From: Rhabditoides inermis
Lineage: Eukaryota; Nematoda; Chromadorea; Rhabditida; Rhabditidae
Assembly (NCBI GenBank): GCA_963966185.1
Contig: CAWZYM010000412.1
Span: 62,001-126,000 of the forward strand
DNA length: 64,000 bases
Reading direction: 5' to 3'
Made by a program: the position numbers and the translations under genes. The notes beneath the pieces were generated by a model. That model was not told the origin of the DNA, ran no database searches, and saw only the letters and a list, made by a program, of their open reading frames with translations. Numbering within the stretch: position 1 is the stretch's first letter; every line of letters begins with the position of its first letter. Shown here in pieces: positions 20,707 through 32,204 of this stretch.

Positions 20707-20804
20707 GCTTCTTCTCGCAATAGTCGTTGACGAGTCCTCCGACGCAGCTTCATCTCCGTGAATCCAAAGTTCTTGAAGAAGCCGGAGCCTCCGATGACAA
20801 TAAT
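20603..20804 (-). pseudogene. Possible captured gene fragment (two overlapping minus-strand frames)
   Basis: Read on the minus strand, 20804 down to 20697 is open for 35 codons and begins IIVIGGSGFFKNFGFTEMKL. A second frame, 20749 down to 20603, is open for 48 codons and includes GLVNDYCEKKLKNESVDSY and ends near GDDPVK. The residue mix is protein-like, and the two frames join naturally near 20735-20749 if one frameshift or a small intron is assumed. CCG|GTAAAG at the downstream end resembles a splice donor. I recognise no family. The fragment lies wholly inside the 1,075-bp insertion and is repeated at 40084-40285. It could be chance open frames; a protein search would decide. Confidence 0.3.
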
Positions 20805-21349
20805 TCACATTAAAAGATATGGCTAATTACGATACGTTTTAATATCACTGAAATACTAGATATACGAATAACATGTCGGAGTATATTACGTCATTTACGT
20901 ATAGTGTATTTAGTTAAAAGTATGTACTCTGCATTGTATCATAAGATGTCTCATACACGATACATAGTCTTCGCGATAAATTAGTTAGGTCTGACAATTT
21001 AGGTAGGTCTGAGTATGAGTCTCACTGATTACAGGTCTGCACTGCGAAACTCACTGCGTATCGCACTCATTGCGCGAGCCGATATTCAGTAAGGAAATTA
21101 GCGTGTCTCAAATTGACCGGTAAATGTCGAACAGGCAAAGTATGTGCGCTAAAAGTAGAACAATACTAATTCACAAAAAGTCGTCTTTTATTACACTAGT
21201 TTGCGTATTTTTGAGGATTTTATAGTTGCGTGACCTCTGGTCGCGACATCTCTCTCTTGATTTTTTTAATAAAAGACCAGTGATAACTATAAATTATATT
21301 TGTATCTATAATAAAAATAAAAATTGTCAACCAGATTCTGATAGGCTTT

Positions 21350-22885
21350 ACCGCGGAGTGTGCCGGAGCGCCCTCTATGTGTATACGAGAGAGTGAAAGA
21401 TCAGAGAGTAGGAAAGTAGGAGTCGGAGAAAATGCATATCAGTAGCAGTGATCAATTTATTCTTATTATTACTGATCTACTGATAGGATTTGACTGCGGA
21501 GGCGCGCGGACCAGCTGTCTATGATCGTAGGCGAGAGTAGATATTTTATAATATTAGATCCGTGATAACTAATCATTGTCAACCAGCTACTGATAGGATT
21601 TGACCGCGGAGGCGCGCGGAGCGGCTGTCTGTGATCATAGGCGAGAGTAGAGATTTTATAATATTAGATCCGTGATAACTAATCATTGTCAACCAGCTAC
21701 TGATAGAATTTGAGCGCGGAGCGGCTGTCTGTGATCATAGGCGAGAGTAGATATTTTATAATATTAGATCCGTGATAACTAATCATTGTCAACCAGCTAT
21801 TGATAGAATTTGATCGCGGAGCGGCTGTCTGTGATCATAGGCGAGAGTAGAGATTTTATAATATTAGATCCGTGATAACTAATCATTGTCAACCAGCTAC
21901 TGATAGAATATGAGCGCGTAGCGGTTGTCTGTGATCATAGGCGAGAGTAGATATTTTATAATATTAGATCCGTGATAACTAATCATTGTCAACCAGCTAC
22001 TGATAGAATTTGACCGCGGAGGCGCGCGGAGCGGCTATCTATGATCGTAGAGTAGTTATTTTATGAAAAGTGAGAGACGAGAAAGTGAAAGATCAGAGAG
22101 TATAAGAAAATGCATATCTGTATCAGTGATTAATGTAATATTATAATTACTGATCTACTGATAGAGTTTTAACGCGGAGGCGCGCGGAGCGTGCCGGAGC
22201 GCCTCCTGTGTGCATCCGAGAGAGTGAAATATCAGAGAGTCGGAGAGAATGCATATCAGTAACAGTGATCAATATATTTTATTATTACTGATCTACTAAT
22301 AGAATTTGACCGCGGAGGCGCGCGAAGCGTGCCGGAGCGCCCTCCATGTGCATACGAGAGAGATATCAGAGAGTCGAAAAAAATGCATATCAGTAACAGT
22401 GATCAATATATTCTTATTATTACTGATCTACTGATAGACTTTGACCGCGGAGGCGCGCGAAGCGTGCCGGAGCGCCTCCTATGTGCATCCGAGAAAGTGA
22501 AATATCAGAGAGTCGGAGAGAACACATATCAGTAACAGTGATAAATATATTCTTATTATTACTGATCTACTGATAGACTTTGACCGCGGAGGCGCGCGAA
22601 GCGTGCCGGAGCGCCTCCTATGTGCATCCGAGAAAGTGACATATCAGAGAGTCGGAGAGAATGCATATCAGTAACAGTAATCAATATATTCTCATTATTA
22701 CTGATCTACTGATCGGCTTTCACCGCGGAGGCGCGCGAAGCGTGCCGGAGCGCCCTCCATGTGCATACGAGAGTAAAATATCAGAGAGTAGGAGAAAATG
22801 CAAATCAGTATCAGTGATCATTATTGCTATTTTTATTACTGCTCTACTGATATGCTCTGACAGCAGAGCGTGCCGGAGCGCCTTC
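21350..22885 (+). repeat. Mixed 139-bp and about 110-bp monomer array, e11
   Basis: About 21480-22060 holds five to six copies of the 110-bp type, recognised by GCGGCTGTCTGTGATCATAG and TTATAATATTAGATCCGTGA. Three of them lost about 15 bp (GACCGCGGAGGCGCG reduced to GAGCGCG). 139-bp monomers flank them. Confidence 0.88.
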
Positions 22886-23140
22886 TATGAGCATAGTAAA
22901 TACATCTGTAGAAAAGCAGTCAACCAGATACTATCAACCAGATAGACTGTGACACTTTCTAATTATTTGAAATTACTGAAAATAAAAAAAAATAAGGAAA
23001 GAAACAAAGATCAGCCATCTACTGGAAGACTGACAACAGCACTTCTAGCACAGCTCCTAATAGCACTTTCAGAGCACAAATCAAGTCAATCTATATATCA
23101 ATCGATAGATAATTTTCTCCTCTATTTTATACCTATATTT

Positions 23141-23161
23141 CTAGCGCGCGAAGCGCGCTAG
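23141..23161. other. Terminal GAA hairpin of e11
   Basis: 9-bp stem, GAA loop, followed by TCGCAGCGCC at 23162, which can itself fold (GCAGCG, CC, CGCTGC). Confidence 0.9.
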
Positions 23162-24060
23162 TCGCAGCGCCCGCTGCGCCTAGCTGTGCAAAATGCCCTA
23201 TGGTTTCCGTCCGTCCATCGCTCTACCGCGCCAGCCACTACTCCTATCTAGCCAAACGTGACATCGATCCGATGGTCTCTGTCCCGAGATGCAGGATTCC
23301 AATTTTCAGCCCTTTATCTCTCATATCCGCGGAGCTATAAGCTCCAGAAAGTCCGACGAAATAGCGCGTAATCAGAGAGAGTCAGACACAAAAGCGGCGA
23401 AATAGTGTGTGAGGCGAGGAGACGGGTCACTGGCGAATCGGCTGCGGCGAGTAGACCTTACAAGAACGAGCACTGCGGATCGCAGACTTCAGCTATCGAA
23501 AAACGGTTTCGACGTCACTCCTCTACACTCCCTCACCTACAAATCTGCCCGTAATCTTTTTATAACTCTTCCTGGTTTCCTTTCACGAAGTGATTTAGTC
23601 GAGGCGAGGCGACACCAAACAGTTGTCGCGGGCTGTTCAAGAAAACTAGGCAACCGTGTAAGGTTTCCCTTTACTACAACATGCAAATAAGTGGCCACTA
23701 CACTTCTACCAAAATTTGCATCTTTTTGTGTCCTCTGACGCCCGCTATCAATTAAATTCCTCTAATCGACGTCGTTTTATTGCCCCGCGACGAGAGAGTG
23801 TGGCGAGGTGAGAGTGCGCCAGCTGCCAGTCTGTCTGCTGTTAGAGAAAGAGACAGTCAATTGTGCAAATGAGCGAGAACATCACCACGCACTACGAAAC
23901 AGCTCACCACACTCCAACAAACTATTTTCTGAGCACATACAATAAAACAATACTATATGCACTCACGTCATTCTATATTCAATCATAGAAGTGAGGCGAG
24001 GCGAAATACTATGTAACCTCCTTTTCTCATCTCTCTCCTTTACTTATCCCTCTCTTCTCA

Positions 24061-24114
<54 letters not shown>

Positions 24115-24238
24115 CCTCTCTCCCTCTCTTCCTCTATCTCTCTCTTATATATTATGATTTTAGATTATTGATAACTATGAAGTCTACTGGGATCTAAAAT
24201 AAATAATAATTGTCAACCAGCTGCTCATCCCACTCTCT

Positions 24239-24296
<58 letters not shown>

Positions 24297-24399
24297 TTCT
24301 TTCTCTCTCGCTCGCTTAAATTTTATAATATAAGACCAGTAATAACTATAAAGTATATTTGTATCTCTAATAAATAAAAATTGTCAACCAGCTACTGAT

Positions 24400-25400
24400 A
24401 GGCTTTTACCGCGGAGTGTGCCGGAGCGCCCTCTATGAGCATACGAGAGAGTGAAAGATCAGAGAGTAGGAGAGAATGCATATCAGTATCAGTGTTCAAT
24501 ATATTATTATAATTACTGATCTACTGATCGGCTTTGACCGCGGAGGCGCGCGTAGCGTGCCGGAGCGTCCTCTAAAGGCATACGATAGTAAAAGATCAAA
24601 GAGTCGGAGATAATTCATATCAGTAGCAGTGATCAATGCATTCTTACTATTACTGATCTACTGATATACTTTGACCGCGGAGGCGCGCGGAGCGTGCCGG
24701 AGCGCTTTCTATGTGCATACGAGAAAGTGAAAGATCAGAGAGTCGAAGAAAATGCATATCAGTAGCAGTAATCAATACAGTCTTATTATTACTGATCTAC
24801 TGATCGACTTTGACCGCGGAGGCGCGCGAAGCGTGCCGGAGCGCTTTCTATGTGCATACGAGAGAGTGAAAGATCAGAGAGTTGGAGAAAATGCATATCA
24901 GTAGCAGTGATAAATATAGTCTTGGTATTACTGATCTACTGATCGACTTTGACCGCGGAGGCGCGCGAAGCGTGCCGAAGCGCTTTTTATGTGCATACGA
25001 GAAAGTGAAAGATCAGAGAGTCGGAGAAAATGCATATCAGTAGCAGTGATCAATATATTCTTATTATTACTGATATACTGATAGACTTTGACCGCGGATG
25101 CGCGCGAAGCGTGCCGAAGCGCTTTTTATGTGCATACGAGAAAGTGAAAGATCAGAGAGTCGGAGAAAATGCATATCAGTAGCAGTGATCAATATATTCT
25201 TATTATTACTGATATACTGATAGACTTTGACCGCGGATGCGCGCGAAGCGTGCCGGAGCGCCCTCTATGTGCAAACGAAAGAGTAAAAGATCAAAAAGTC
25301 GGAGAAAATGCATATCAGTATCAGTGATCAATGTTTTATTATAATTACTGATCTACTGATATACTTTAACCGTGGAGGCGCGCGGAGCGTGCCCGGATCG
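24400..25400 (+). repeat. 139-bp monomer array, e12 (about 7 copies)
   Basis: Contains a GTA-loop version of the monomer hairpin (24545-24561: GGCGCGC, GTA, GCGTGCC) beside GAA and GGA versions. Two adjacent monomers near 25000-25240 are identical. Confidence 0.9.
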
Positions 25401-25668
25401 CCTTCTATGAGCATAGTAAATATAACATCTGTAGATAAGCAGTCAAGCAGATACTATCAACCAGATACTGATAAACTGTGACACTTTCTAATTATTTGAA
25501 ACTACTGAAAAATAAAAAAATAGGGAAATAAATAAAGATCAGTCATCTATTGAAAGACTGACAACAGCACTTCTAGCACAGCTCCTAATAGCATTTTCCA
25601 GAGCACATATCAAGTCAATCTATATATCAATCGATAGATAATTTTCTCCTCTTTTTTTACCTATATTT

Positions 25669-25689
25669 CTAGCGCGCGAAGCGCGCTAG
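25669..25689. other. Terminal GAA hairpin of e12
   Basis: CTAGCGCGC, GAA, GCGCGCTAG; next unit TCGCAGCGCC. Confidence 0.9.
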
Positions 25690-26556
25690 TCGCAGCGCCC
25701 GCTGCGCCTGTATGTGCAAAATGCTCTATGGTTTCCGTCTGTCCGTCCGTACGTCCATCGCTCTACCGCGCCACCCACCACTCCTATCTAGCCAAACGTG
25801 ACATCGATCCGATGGTCGCGGTCCCGAGATGCAGGATTCCAATTTTCAGCTCGTTATATCTCATATCCGCGGAGCTATAAGCTCGAGAAAGTCCGACGAA
25901 ATAGCGCGTAATCAGAGAGCGTCAGACAGAAAAGCAGTGAAATAGTGTGTCAGATGAAGAGACGGTTAGGTCGTTGAACGGTTGCATCGAGTAGGCCTTA
26001 CAAGAACGAGTACTGCGAATCGCAGACTTCAGCTATCGAAAAACGGTTTCGACGTCACTCCTCTACACTCCCTTACCTACAAATCTGCCCGTAATCTTTT
26101 TATAATTCCTCCTGGTTTCCTTTCACGAAGTGATTTAGTCGAGGCGAGGCGACACCAAACAGTTGTCGCGGGCTGTTCAAGAAAACTAGGCAATCGTGTA
26201 AGGTCTCCCTTCACTACAACATGCATATAGGTGGCCACAACACTTCTACCAAAATTTGCATCTTTTTGTGACCTCTGACGCCCGCTATCAATTAAATTCC
26301 TCTAATTGACGCCACTTTATTGCCCCGCGGCGAGAGAGTGTGGCAATGTGAGAGTGCGCCAGCTGCCAGTCTGTCTGATGTCAGAGAAAAAGACAGTCAA
26401 TTGTGCAAAAGAGCGAGAACATCACCACGCACTACCAAACAGCTCACCACACTCTGAGCAGACACAATAAAACATTACTACTATATGTACTCACGTCATT
26501 CTATAATCAATCAGGGAAGTGAGGCGAGGCGAAAGAGTGCTACTATGTAGTACGCT

Positions 26557-26708
26557 CTACCACCTCCTTTTCTCATCCCTCTTTTCTTTGTCTCTCTCTC
26601 TCTCTCCCTCTCTCTCTCTTATATATTTTATGATATTAGATGAGTGATAACTAATAAATAATAATTTTCAACGCTCTACCACCTCCTTTTCTCATCCCTC
26701 TTTTCTTC

Positions 26709-26745
<37 letters not shown>

Positions 26746-26831
26746 ATATTTTATGATATTAGATGAGTGATAACTAATAAATAATAATTTTCAACGCTCT
26801 ACCACCTCCTTTTCTCATCCCTCTTTTCTTC

Positions 26832-26872
<41 letters not shown>

Positions 26873-26958
26873 ATATTTTATGATATTAGATGAGTGATAA
26901 CTAATAAACAATAATTTTCAACGCTCTACCACCTCCTTTTCTCATCCCTCTTTTCTTC

Positions 26959-27003
<45 letters not shown>

Positions 27004-27050
27004 ATATTTTATGATATTAGATGAGTGATAACTAATAAATAATAATTTTC
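26557..27050 (+). repeat. Four-copy compound minisatellite with (CT)n cores
   Basis: Repeated unit: CTCTACCACCTCC, TTTTCTCATCCCTCTTTTCTTCG, (CT)n, TTATATATTTTATGATATTAG, ATGAGTGATAACTAATAAATAATAATTTTCAACG in four copies, with (CT)n length changing from copy to copy. Also at 43510-44005 (e18) and 54950-55436 (e21). Confidence 0.88.
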
Positions 27051-27054
27051 AACC

Positions 27055-28630
27055 AGCTGCTGATAGGCTTTGACCGCGGAGGCGCGCCCTCTATGTGCAT
27101 ACGAAAGAGTGAAAGATCAGAGAGTCGGAGAAAATGCATATCAGTATCAGCGATCAATATTTTATTATTATTACTGATCTACTGATCGGCTTTGACCGCG
27201 GAGGCGCGCGGAGCGTGCCGGAGCGCCCTCTATGTGCATACGAGAGAGTGAAAGATCAGAGAGTCGGAAAAAATGCATATCAGTATCAGTGATAAATATA
27301 CTATTATTATTATTCATCTACTGATCGGCTATGAACGCGGAGGCGCGCGGAGCGTGCCGGAGCGCCTTCTATGTGCATACGAGAGAGTGAAAGATCAGAG
27401 AGTCGGAAAAAATGAATATCAGTATCAGTGATCAAAATATTATTATTATTTTTCATCTACTGATCGGCTTTGACCGCGGAGGCGCGCGGAGCGTGCCGGA
27501 GCGCCCTCTATGTGCATACGAGAGAGTAAAAGATCAGAGAATCGGAGAAAATGAATATCAGTATCAGTGATCAAAATATTATTATTATTATTCATCTACT
27601 GATCGGCTTTGACCGCGGAGGCGCGCGGAGCGAGCCGGAGCGCCTTCTATGTGCAAACGAGAGAGTGAAAGATCAGAGAGTCGGAAAAAATGCATATCAG
27701 TATCAGTGATAAATATATAATTATTATTACTGATCTACTGATCGGCTTTGAACGCGGAGGCGCGCGGAGCGTGCCGGAGCGCCTTCTATGTGCATACGAG
27801 AGAGTGAAAGATCAGAGAGTCGGAAAAAATGCATATCAGTATCAGTGATAAATATATAATTATTATTACTGATCTACTGATCGGCTTTGAACGCGGAGAC
27901 GCGCGGAGCGTGCCGGAGCGCCTTCTTTGAGTATACGAGAGCGTGAAAGATCAGAGAGTCGGAGAAAATGCATATCAGTATCAGTGATAAATATATAATT
28001 ATTATTACTGATCTACTGATCGGCTTTGAACGCGGAGGCGCGCGGAGCGTGCCGGAGCGCCTTCTTTGAGTATACGAGAGAGTGAAAGATCAGAGAGTCG
28101 GAGAAAATGCATATCAGTATCAGCGATCAATATTTTATTATTATTACTGATCTACTGATCGGCTTTGACCGCGGAGGCGCGCGGAGCGTGCCGGAGCGCC
28201 CTCTGTGTGCATACGAGAGAGTGAAAGCTCAGAGAGTCGGAGAAAATGCATATCAGTATCAGTGATCAATAAAGTGTTATTTATATCACTGATCTACAGA
28301 TAGGCTTTTACCGCGGAGGCGCGCGGAGCGTGCCGGAGCGCCCTCTATTTGCATACGAGAGAGTAAAAGATCAGAGAGTAGGAGAGGATGCATATCAGTA
28401 TCAATGATAACTATATATAATTATTTTTACGGATCTACTTATCGGCTTTGACCGCGGAGGCGCACGGAGCGTGCCGGAGCGCCCTCTATGTACATACGAG
28501 AGAGTGAAAGATCAGAGAGTCGGAGAAAATGCATATCAGTATCAGTGATCAATATATCTTATTATTACTGATCTACTGATAGACTTTGACCGCGGAGGCA
28601 CGCGGCATCGTGCCGGAGCGCATTCTATGA
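27055..28630 (+). repeat. 139-bp monomer array, e13 (about 11 copies)
   Basis: Mostly GGA-loop monomers with GTATCAGTGATMAAT text. Several carry TATTATTATTATT in the AT-rich loop. Confidence 0.9.
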
Positions 28631-28879
28631 GCATATTAAATACAATATCTGTAGAAAAGCAGTAACTGTCAACCAGGTACTGATAGACTGTGACACTTCC
28701 TGATCATTTGATAATACTGTAGATTAAAAATAAGGAAATAAATGAAGATAAGTCATCTACTGGAAGACTCTGACCACAGAACTTCTAGCGCAGCTCCTAA
28801 TAACACTTCCAGACCACATATAGAGTCAATCTATATATCAATCGATAGATAATTTTCTCCTCTTTTCAAAGTTATATTT

Positions 28880-28900
28880 CTAGCGCGCGAAGCGCGCTAG
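28880..28900. other. Terminal GAA hairpin of e13
   Basis: 9-bp stem, GAA loop; next unit TCGCAGCGCC. Confidence 0.9.
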
Positions 28901-29798
28901 TCGCAGCGCCCGCTGCGCCGGTCTGGCTAAATGCCCTATGGTGTCTGTACGTCCATCGCTCCACCGCGCCACCCACTACTCCTATCTAGCCAAACGTGAC
29001 ATCGATCCGATGGTCTCGGTCCCGAGATGCAGGATTCCAATTTTCAGATCTGTATCTCTTATATCCGCGGAGCTATTAGCTCCAGAAAGTCCGACGAAAC
29101 AGCGCGTAATCCGAGAGAGTCAGACAGAAAACAGGCGAAATAGTGTGTGAGGCGAGGAGACGGTTAGGTGGTTGAACGGTCGCATCGAGTAGGCCTTACA
29201 AGAACGAGCACTGCGGATCGCAGACTTCAGCTATCGAAAAACAGTTTCGACGTCACTCCTCTACACTCCCTCACCTACAAATCTGCCCGTAATGTTTTTA
29301 TAACTCCTCCTGGTTTCCTTTCACGAAGTGATTTAGTCGAGGCGAGGCGACACCAAACAGTTGTCGCGGGCTGTTCAAGAAAACTAGGCAACCGTGTAAG
29401 GTCTCCCTTAACTACAACATGCAAATAGGTGGTCACTACACTTCTACCACAATTTGCATCTTCTTGTGACCTCTGACGCCCGCTATCAATTAAATTCCTC
29501 GAATCGACGCCACTTTATTGCCCCGCGACGAGAGAGTGTGGCGAGGTGAGAGTGCGCCAGCTGCCAGCCCGTCTGCTGTTAGAGAAAGAGACAGTGAATT
29601 GTGCAAACGAACGAGAACATCATCATGCACTACGAAACAGCTCACCACACTCCAACAAACTGCGCGATTACCATATTCTGAGTAAATACAATAAAACATT
29701 ACTATATGCACTCACGTCCATCTATATTCAATCAGGGAAGTGAGGCGAGGCGAAATAATATGTAAACTCTTTTTCTCATCTCTCTCCTTTTCTCATTC

Positions 29799-29830
<32 letters not shown>

Positions 29831-29999
29831 TTCGTCTCTCTCCCTCTCTTTCTCTCCCTCTCTCACTCTCTTCCTCTCTTCCTCTTTCGATCACTCTCTC
29901 TCTCTCTCTCTCTCTCTCTTATATATTTTATAATATTAGACCAGTGACAACTATAAATTAAACTTGGATCTATAATAAATAATAATTGTCAACCAGCTA

Positions 30000-30720
30000 C
30001 TGATAGGGAGTGTGCCGGAGCGCCCTCTAAGGGCATACGAGAGAGTAAAAGATCAGACAGTAGAAGAGAATGCATATCAGTATCAGTGATCTTAATATTA
30101 TTGTAATTACTGATCTACTGATCGACTTTGGCCGCGGAGGCGCGCGAAGCGTGCCGGAGCACTTTTTATGTGCGTACGAGAGAGTAAAAGATCAGAGAGT
30201 AGGAGAGAATGCATATCAGTAGCAGTGATCAATATATTATTATAATTACTGACATACTGATCGGCTTTGACCGCGGAGGCGCGCGAAGCGTGCCGGAGCG
30301 CCCTCTATGTGCATACGAGAGAGTGAACGATCAGAGAGTTGGAGAAAATGCATATCAGTTACAGTGATCAAGATATTATTATAATTACTCATCTACTGAT
30401 CGGCATTGACCGCGGAGGCGCGCGAAGCGTGCCGGAGCGCTTTCTATGTGCGTACGAGAGAGTAAAAGATCAGAGAGTAGGAGAGAAGGCATATCAGTAT
30501 CAGTGATCAGTATATTATTATAATTACTGATCTACTGATAGGCTTTGACCGCGGAGGCGCGCGAAGCGTACCGGAGCGCTTTCTATGTGCATACGAGAGA
30601 GGGAACGATTAGAGAGTCGGAGAAAATGCATATCAGTAGCAGTGATCAATGTTTTATTATAATTATCGATCTACTGATATACTTTGACCGTGGAGGCGCG
30701 CGGAGCGTGCCCGGATCGCT
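30000..30720 (+). repeat. 139-bp monomer array, e14
   Basis: Five to six copies, mostly with GAA loops; AT-rich part ATATTATTATAATT. Confidence 0.88.
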
Positions 30721-30982
30721 TTCTATGAGCATAGTAAATATAACATCTGTAGATAAGCAGTCAAGCAGATACTATCAACCAGATACTGATAGACTGTGAC
30801 ACTTTCTAAATATTTGAAACTAAGTACTGAAAAAAAAGGAAATAAATAAAGATCAGTCATCTATTGAAAGACTGACAACAGCACTTCTAGCACAGCTCCT
30901 AATAGCACTTCCAGAGCACATATCAAGTCAATCTATATATCAATCGATAGATAATTTTCTCCTCTATTTTATACCTATATTT

Positions 30983-31003
30983 CTAGCGCGCGAAGCGCGC
31001 TAG
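30983..31003. other. Terminal GAA hairpin of e14
   Basis: 9-bp stem, GAA loop. The following unit starts TTGCC, the only junction here that is not CTAG|TC. Confidence 0.88.
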
Positions 31004-31909
31004 TTGCCTGTGTGTGTAAAATGCCCTATGGTTTCCGTCCGTCCGTCCGTACGTCCATCGCTCTACCGCGTCAGCCACTACTCCTATCTAGCCAAACGTG
31101 ACATCGATCCGATGGTCTCGGTCCCGAGATGCAGGATTCCAATTTTCAGATCTTTATCTCTCATATCCGCGGAGCTATAAGCTAAAGAAAGTCCGACGAA
31201 ATAGCGCGTAATCCGAGAGAGTCAGACAGAAAACAGGCGAAATAGTGTGTCAGATGAAGAGACGGGTCACTGGCGAATCGGCTGCGGCGAGTAGCCCTCA
31301 CAAGAACGAGCACTGCGGATCGCAGACTTCAGCTATTGAAAAACGGTTTCGACGTCACTCCTCTACACTCCCTCACCTACAAATCTGCCCGTAATCTTTT
31401 TATAACTCCTCCTGGTTTCCTTTCACGAAGTGATTTAGTCGAGGCGAGGCGACACCAAACAGTTGTCGCGGGCTGTTCGAGAAAACTAGGCAACCGTGTA
31501 AGATCTCCCTTTACTACAACATGCAAATAGGTTGCCACTACACTTCTACCAAAATTTGCATCTTTTTTTGACCTCTGACGCTCGCTATCAATTAATATCC
31601 TCTAATCGACGTCGTTTTATTGCCCCGCGACGAGAGAGTGTGGCGAGGTGAGAGTGCGCCAGCTGCCAGTCTGTCTGCTGTTAGAGAAAGAAACAGTAAA
31701 TTGTGCAAACGAGCGAGAACAGCACCATGCACTACGGAACAGCTCACCACACTCCACAAACGGTGCAAATTCTATATTCTGAGCGAATACAATACAAATA
31801 TATTTGTATGCACTCACGACATTCTATATTCAATCAGGGAAGTGAGGCGAGGCGAAATAGTATGCAACCTCCTTTTCTTATCCCTCTTCTTTTCTCATCC
31901 ATCATTTTC

Positions 31910-31947
<38 letters not shown>

Positions 31948-32081
31948 ATCTTTCTTTCTCTTTTTCTCCTTCTCTCCCTCTCTTCCTCTATCTCTCTCTT
32001 ATATATTAAGATTTTAGATTAGTGATAACTATGAAGTCTACTTGGATCTAAAATCAATAATAATTGTCAATCGGCTGCTCA

Positions 32082-32130
<49 letters not shown>

Positions 32131-32204
32131 TTATAATATTAGACCAGTGATAACTATAAATTATACTTGTATCTATAATAAATAGTAATTGTCATCCAGC
32201 TATT

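Larger units (their letters stand above)
20174..21248. mobile_element. 1,075-bp insertion in the (CT)n tract, with 10-bp flanking direct repeat
   Basis: The segment GTCGCATC...GTCGCGACA is flanked on both sides by TCTCTCTCTT (20164-20173 and 21249-21258). The related unit e16 has the uninterrupted form near 35210-35235 (CTCTCTCTCTTGATTTTATAATAAAAG), which behaves like an empty site. Base composition is more balanced than its surroundings. The ends share only about 6 bp of inverted similarity, so the class is unknown. Low-complexity flanks make the 10-bp repeat weaker evidence than usual. Copy 2 is at 39655-40729. Confidence 0.5.
19129..23161 (+). mobile_element. Unit e11 (class II) with 1,075-bp insertion
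   Basis: 4,033 bp. Head 19129-19995, (CT)n about 20020-20173, insertion 20174-21248, linker, mixed 139-bp and 110-bp monomers about 21350-22885, tail, and GAA hairpin 23141-23161. It is near-identical to e17 (38627-42642) over its whole length apart from a (CT)n length difference and a few substitutions, while the flanking units differ on both sides. Confidence 0.65.
23162..25689 (+). mobile_element. Unit e12 (class II)
   Basis: 2,528 bp. Head 23162-24010 with the octamer pair at 23681-23721, (CT)n at about 24060-24150, a second (CT)n at 24225-24320, 139-bp monomers about 24400-25400, tail and GAA hairpin (25669-25689). The region from the head's 3' end through the second CT tract closely matches e19 and e22, but the array differs. 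Confidence 0.62.
25690..28900 (+). mobile_element. Unit e13 (class II)
   Basis: 3,211 bp. Head 25690-26535, a four-copy compound CT minisatellite (26557-27050), 139-bp monomers about 27055-28630, tail, GAA hairpin 28880-28900. It is near-identical to e18 (42643-45851) with only a few substitutions, for example CACCTCC versus CACCACC near 26558, although the neighbouring units differ on both sides. Confidence 0.65.
28901..31003 (+). mobile_element. Unit e14 (class II)
   Basis: 2,103 bp, the shortest class II unit. Head 28901-29755; 28901 to about 29665 is essentially identical to the e16 head (34201-34965), after which the two diverge. (CT)n about 29770-29925, five or six monomers about 30000-30720, tail, and GAA hairpin 30983-31003. 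Confidence 0.62.

Noticed and set aside
22890..23140. Class II tail frames such as the 70-codon frame at 22949-23161
   Set aside because: The tail is conserved as DNA across units with indels, and the frame runs into the terminal hairpin. Treated as non-coding.
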